From Dysgonamonadaceae bacterium (GTDB lineage Bacteria; Bacteroidota; Bacteroidia; Bacteroidales; Azobacteroidaceae), in NCBI GenBank assembly GCA_031261015.1, contig JAISKG010000223.1, positions 1-9,708 of the forward strand: 9,708 nucleotides of DNA, given 5' to 3'. Shown piece after piece: positions 7,701 through 9,708 of the stretch (within the stretch, counting starts at the first letter, position 1; each line of letters begins with the position of its first letter). Under the pieces are notes generated by a model. It had not been told where the DNA came from, did not search any database, and worked only from the letters and a program-made list of their open reading frames with translations. The position numbers and the translations under genes are program-made.

Positions 7701-8410
7701 TGATCTTCTTCGACGAAATGCACATCGTTGGTCGCGATGATTTTAGTGTTGGTTTTCGCCGCCAGTTCAAGCAAAGCCCGGTTCACTTCGATCTGACGAT
7801 TGTAAACCTCGCGGTCGCCGCCCGGTTTATCCGTTTTGTGGCGTTGCAATTCCAAATAAAAATCGTCGCCGAATAATTTTTTGAACCAAAGGACCGATTC
7901 CTCAGCCGCTTGCAGATCGCCTGCCGATATTTTACGCGGAATTTCTCCGCCGAGGCAAGCCGAGGCCACAATCAATCCTTCGCTGTACTGCTCCAGACAA
8001 TCCTTGTCGATGCGCGGACGATAATAAAACCCGTCGATCCAAGAAGTTGAAACCAATTTACAGAGATTTTTGTAGCCCTGCTTGTTTTTCGCCAGCAAGA
8101 TCAAATGCCAGCCGCTGCCGTCTTCCTTCAAGGTTTTGTCAAAACGCGTGCGCCGGGCGCAATAAGCCTCCACGCCCAAAATCGGTTTAATCTTTTGTCC
8201 TTCAGGTAGATCTTTATTTTTCTTTTTGATATAATCGTACAATTCCTTCGCTCCGTACATGTTTCCATGGTCGGTGAGCGCCACAGCCTTCATGCCGCAA
8301 CGAATGGTTTTATCGACTAATCCGGTGATCGACGACATGCCGTCCAATTGCGAGAAGTACGAGTGAACATGCAGATGTACAAAGGATTGAATATTTTCTG
8401 GAGCGTTCAT
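4721..8410 (-). CDS. dnaE: DNA polymerase III alpha subunit (DnaE1 type)
   Basis: The 1229-residue catalytic subunit of the replicative polymerase. Domains in order: an N-terminal PHP domain (about 10-290), the C-family polymerase core, a helix-hairpin-helix around 898-912 (GGIKGVGAGA), an internal sliding-clamp motif QNSLF at 991-995, an OB fold around 1066-1140, and a C-terminal tail that would meet the tau subunit. The palm aspartates are visible in PDIDIDFDDD (D462, D464) and KMDFLGL (D628), and GPGRGSAAGS at 418-427 is the nucleotide-binding block. The PHP domain keeps H14, H16, D23, H48, E81, H102, C152, D229 and H231, the metal ligands that E. coli DnaE has largely lost. The HhH, clamp motif and OB fold place it with DnaE1 rather than PolC or error-prone DnaE2. 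The ATG at 8410-8408 lies 28 nt after a -7 element. It is the first gene of a likely dnaE-trxA transcript. Confidence 0.97.
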   Translation of the reverse strand: MNAPENIQSFVHLHVHSYFSQLDGMSSITGLVDKTIRCGMKAVALTDHGNMYGAKELYDYIKKKNKDLPEGQKIKPILGVEAYCARRTRFDKTLKEDGSGWHLILLAKNKQGYKNLCKLVSTSWIDGFYYRPRIDKDCLEQYSEGLIVASACLGGEIPRKISAGDLQAAEESVLWFKKLFGDDFYLELQRHKTDKPGGDREVYNRQIEVNRALLELAAKTNTKIIATNDVHFVEEDHAEAHDRLICLGTGKDLDDPNRMRYTKQEWFKTPEEMNEIFSDLPEALANTLEIVDKVEQYSINSDAIMPAFPIPPEFGTEESYATRYTEADLREEFNKEDEERFDKLGGYNRVLRIKLEADYLRELTLQKAKARYGDPVPPEIMERIEFELETMKTMGFPGYFLIVQDFIKAARDMGVSVGPGRGSAAGSAVAYCLGITDINPLDYDLLFERFLNPDRISMPDIDIDFDDDGRADVLRWVTEKYGKEKVAHIVTYGTMAAKSSIKDVARVQGLPLPEAERLTKLIPDRLPEDRSGNSPKINITNCIALVPELKEARYSSDRNLSDTLKYAEMLEGTVRQTGVHACGVIIGAEDLTNFVPLATAKEKGTDEELLVTQYEGSVIEDVGLIKMDFLGLKTLSIIKEALSNIKKSKGIEINIDKIPNNDRLTYELYSKGQTVGTFQFESAGMQKYLKELLPTKFEDLIAMNSLYRPGPMAYIPDFIARKHGKKEITYDFPEMESRLKETYGITVYQEQVMLLSRDLAGFTRGQSDELRKAMGKKLKDKMEALHTKFIDGATKNGFGPTEKLEKIWSDWAEFAKYAFNKSHATCYSWISYQTAYLKAHYPAEFMAANLTRNRDDISEITKFMDECRSMGIGVMGPDVNESELNFTVNKEGNIRFGLGGIKGVGAGAVEAIVKERRENGAFKSIFDFVERVNLTACNKKSLESLCLAGAFDTFSEPTREQYFAESAKGEAFIETIIRYGNKFQVDKSSSQNSLFGGFDTVTIAKPSIPPATPWSNIERLNKEKELVGIYLSSHPLDEYYAILKYFCNLRMNDFEAAKSTHVHKKITLGGIITSVREGYTKNNKPYAVVKLEDFSGSGEIALFGDDYVKYLNYCRPNMYWFVKGTFLPRKFNEHVIDFRIESIQQLADVKSSQIQSLTVALSLFQLDENIIADLSSLVKNNPGNTALLFKVEDPDQQISVSLASQGQKLSLDKKIVGYLEENEIRFEVA

Positions 8411-8437
8411 TTTAGGAGATAGTTTATTTAACGCTTA

Positions 8438-8445
8438 CAAAGATA
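8438..8445 (-). promoter_or_regulatory. Likely -7 promoter element for dnaE
   Basis: On the minus strand TATCTTTG matches TAnnTTTG exactly, in the 47-nt gap between the glycosyltransferase gene and dnaE. It would start transcription near 8431, leaving a leader of about 20 nt. A -33 TTTG at 19-21 nt upstream is not clear; TTTT inside the palindrome at the end of the glycosyltransferase gene is the nearest sequence. The short leader has no Shine-Dalgarno sequence, as is usual in this phylum. Confidence 0.55.
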
Positions 8446-8450
8446 TAAAT

Positions 8451-8468
8451 TTTTACCCTAAGGTAAAA
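8451..8468. repeat. 7-bp inverted repeat at the glycosyltransferase stop codon
   Basis: The plus strand reads TTTTACC, a four-base loop CTAA, then GGTAAAA: a perfect 7-bp stem with only two G-C pairs per arm. It covers the stop codon of the glycosyltransferase gene and ends about 6 nt upstream of the dnaE -7 element. The stem is weak and is followed on the minus strand by AAAAATTTATA rather than a T run, so it is a poor terminator. A protein-binding dyad or chance are both possible. Confidence 0.35.
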
Positions 8469-9579
8469 GTCGCGCCGCCTCACTTCTCACCTCCCGCCAC
8501 CCAAACGGTTCAGGATGAACGAAATTTAAATATTTCAGAATACGAAAGGCCGTAAAATAGTTAAAGAATCGCTTCTTGAAATTCGCTAAACCGGCCGTGT
8601 TTCGATTGATTTCGTCGATTTTTTCCACGAAATTTTGATCGGATAAAAAAGCAAGCATCGCTTCGGGAAAATCCGACAGAATTTCCGTTACTTGTTGCGG
8701 AGTAGCTCGATAAAAATGATCAATACGATCGAATAAATGTTTTAGTAAAGTGAAAGCTTTTACTTGATAAGTGTATTTAGTAAATTGTTGTTCCTCAATC
8801 ATTTTGGCCGTCACGAGGCCGGTGCCGAAAGGAACGCGATGCGAAATTCGGGCAGCCGGGTAAACGCATGTCGTATCTATAAATTTTGTTTTCCCTAACG
8901 GAAAGACTTTTTGCAAAAAATAAAAATCTTCGCCGGCTTGCTGTTTGCCCATGCCGCCGGCTTGCCGATACGTTTCGACAGTTACTGCAAAAGCGGAACC
9001 TATTGTGTAATAAGCGTATGGATAACCGGTGTATTCCAGTGCAGCGCGATAATAGCGCAAGTAAGTTTCGTACGTTTCGGTCGCACGACGCAGAGGATCG
9101 GCCGGCTTCAAATATTCCACCGGGTGATGAAATTCGATCGTTGCCGAACGCAAATGATATTCGCGAAAACAACGCACGATTTCTTTCAGGTAATTTTTTT
9201 CGACCGTCGTATCGGCATCCAAACTGATGATGATTCCTTGTTTGTTCCCGCTTGCTTGAAACCGGCGCGCCGCTTCGTCCATGCCGATTTTTCGAGGCAG
9301 GCCGGCTCCGGTTTGATGTCCGGGCAAGTCCTCGATCCACATCGGAACAAGTTGAAAATCAGGAGTATTGTATTGAGAAGCAAAAACCTGCATTTCTTGA
9401 AAAGAATGCAGGTTCTGTTGTTTTGCACTTTCCGGGGAAATCCGGTATGAATTGACTACAACTAAGATTTGAACTCCGAAATTGCCTCTCTCACAAACGA
9501 AAAGGCTTCGGATGGTCGCCATCGCTTCCGGTTCGTCGTAGCACGGGATGACTATGATCAAATCATTTGTAGCGGGCAT
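8458..9579 (-). CDS. Family 2 glycosyltransferase, function unknown
   Basis: A 373-residue protein with a GT-A fold of the GT2 type, which transfers a sugar from a nucleotide donor with inversion. Visible marks are the first-strand IPCYDEP at 11-17, a GAGLPRKIGMDEA segment around 91-103, the metal-binding DAD at 121-123 (SLDADTT), and the acidic GED at 216-218 that usually carries the catalytic base. A tyrosine-rich stretch (about 169-192) and a VYPAARISHRVPFGTG block (about 239-254) separate it from ordinary polysaccharide GT2 enzymes; I recognise this arrangement from Bacteroidota but know no substrate. There is no signal peptide or membrane helix, so it should act in the cytoplasm or at the inner face of the membrane. 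The ATG at 9579-9577 sits inside the OmpH-like gene (17-nt overlap), suggesting translational coupling. Its start is supported because the first beta strand begins at residue 7. Confidence 0.82.
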   Translation of the reverse strand: MPATNDLIIVIPCYDEPEAMATIRSLFVCERGNFGVQILVVVNSYRISPESAKQQNLHSFQEMQVFASQYNTPDFQLVPMWIEDLPGHQTGAGLPRKIGMDEAARRFQASGNKQGIIISLDADTTVEKNYLKEIVRCFREYHLRSATIEFHHPVEYLKPADPLRRATETYETYLRYYRAALEYTGYPYAYYTIGSAFAVTVETYRQAGGMGKQQAGEDFYFLQKVFPLGKTKFIDTTCVYPAARISHRVPFGTGLVTAKMIEEQQFTKYTYQVKAFTLLKHLFDRIDHFYRATPQQVTEILSDFPEAMLAFLSDQNFVEKIDEINRNTAGLANFKKRFFNYFTAFRILKYLNFVHPEPFGWREVRSEAARLLP

Positions 9580-9708
9580 TCAAAAAATCAATGACTTCTT
9601 GCGTAATATCGTAAGATTCGGTTGCATACAAAATATTGCTGTTGCCGCTACGCGTAAAAATCATTTGGTATTTTTGCGGTTGATTGAACGCTTTCATCGC
9701 CACAGCCA
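9563..9708 (-). CDS. OmpH/Skp-like periplasmic chaperone, C-terminal fragment
   Basis: The last 47 codons of a gene that enters from the right edge, translated by hand; stop codon TGA at 9565-9563. The fragment reads AVAMKAFNQPQKYQMIFTR, then SGNSNILYATESYDITQEV, then IDFLNARYK. This fits the end of the OmpH/Skp family: a helix returning from the coiled-coil arms, two short strands around the I/L-F...NILYA segment, then the family's DIT-x-x-VI-x-x-LN ending. Skp-like proteins hold unfolded outer-membrane proteins in the periplasm on their way to the Bam complex. The signal peptide and most of the coiled coil lie outside the window, so the call rests on the C-terminal pattern alone. It overlaps the glycosyltransferase start by 17 nt, so the two are probably cotranscribed. 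Confidence 0.65.
   Translation of the reverse strand, partial: AVAMKAFNQPQKYQMIFTRSGNSNILYATESYDITQEVIDFLNARYK

Noticed and set aside
4377..8410. Idea that thioredoxin next to dnaE serves as a polymerase processivity factor, as in phage T7
   Set aside because: T7 polymerase uses a special thioredoxin-binding loop in a family A enzyme. This DnaE has its own clamp-binding motif QNSLF and no sign of such a loop, and the trxA product is an ordinary thioredoxin.
1..9708. CRISPR arrays, tRNA/rRNA genes, insertion sequences, prophage or defence genes
   Set aside because: No direct repeat arrays, cloverleaf sequences, transposase motifs or terminal inverted repeats were seen, and nearly all of the window is filled by recognisable genes on one strand.

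Overview
The window looks like chromosome from a Bacteroidota bacterium, most likely of the order Bacteroidales. Four things point there: a Wzi-family capsule-assembly barrel with its small lipocalin-like lipoprotein, a glycosyltransferase family I recognise mainly from Bacteroidota, two matches to the Bacteroidetes -7 promoter element TAnnTTTG, and starts that mostly lack a Shine-Dalgarno sequence. All genes lie on the minus strand, so transcription runs from high to low coordinates. There is no tRNA, rRNA, insertion sequence, CRISPR array or phage gene in view, and no stretch above 300 bases lacks a gene.

In transcription order: the 3' end of an OmpH/Skp-like periplasmic chaperone gene enters from the right edge (9708-9563). 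It overlaps by 17 nt a cytoplasmic family 2 glycosyltransferase (9579-8458). A 47-nt gap with a -7 promoter element then precedes dnaE, the replicative DNA polymerase III alpha subunit (8410-4721), followed after 29 nt by trxA (4691-4377). A 64-nt gap with a second -7 element leads into a tight four-gene cluster: malate dehydrogenase mdh (4312-3371), a LysE/RhtB-type exporter with a GTG start (3364-2732), a lipocalin-like lipoprotein (2730-2323) and a Wzi-family outer-membrane protein (2321-813). The gaps inside it are 6, 1 and 1 nt. After 87 nt comes the N-terminal part of an ABC exporter (725-1), cut by the left edge.

The content is mainly housekeeping (replication, redox, central carbon metabolism) interleaved with cell-envelope genes (chaperone, glycosyltransferase, amino-acid-type exporter, lipoprotein, capsule-associated barrel, ABC exporter). 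I do not see a clearly new biological system. The points most worth a second look are the lipoprotein-Wzi pair translated back to back behind mdh, the uncharacterised glycosyltransferase overlapping the OmpH-like gene, and a DnaE whose PHP domain keeps all nine canonical metal ligands.
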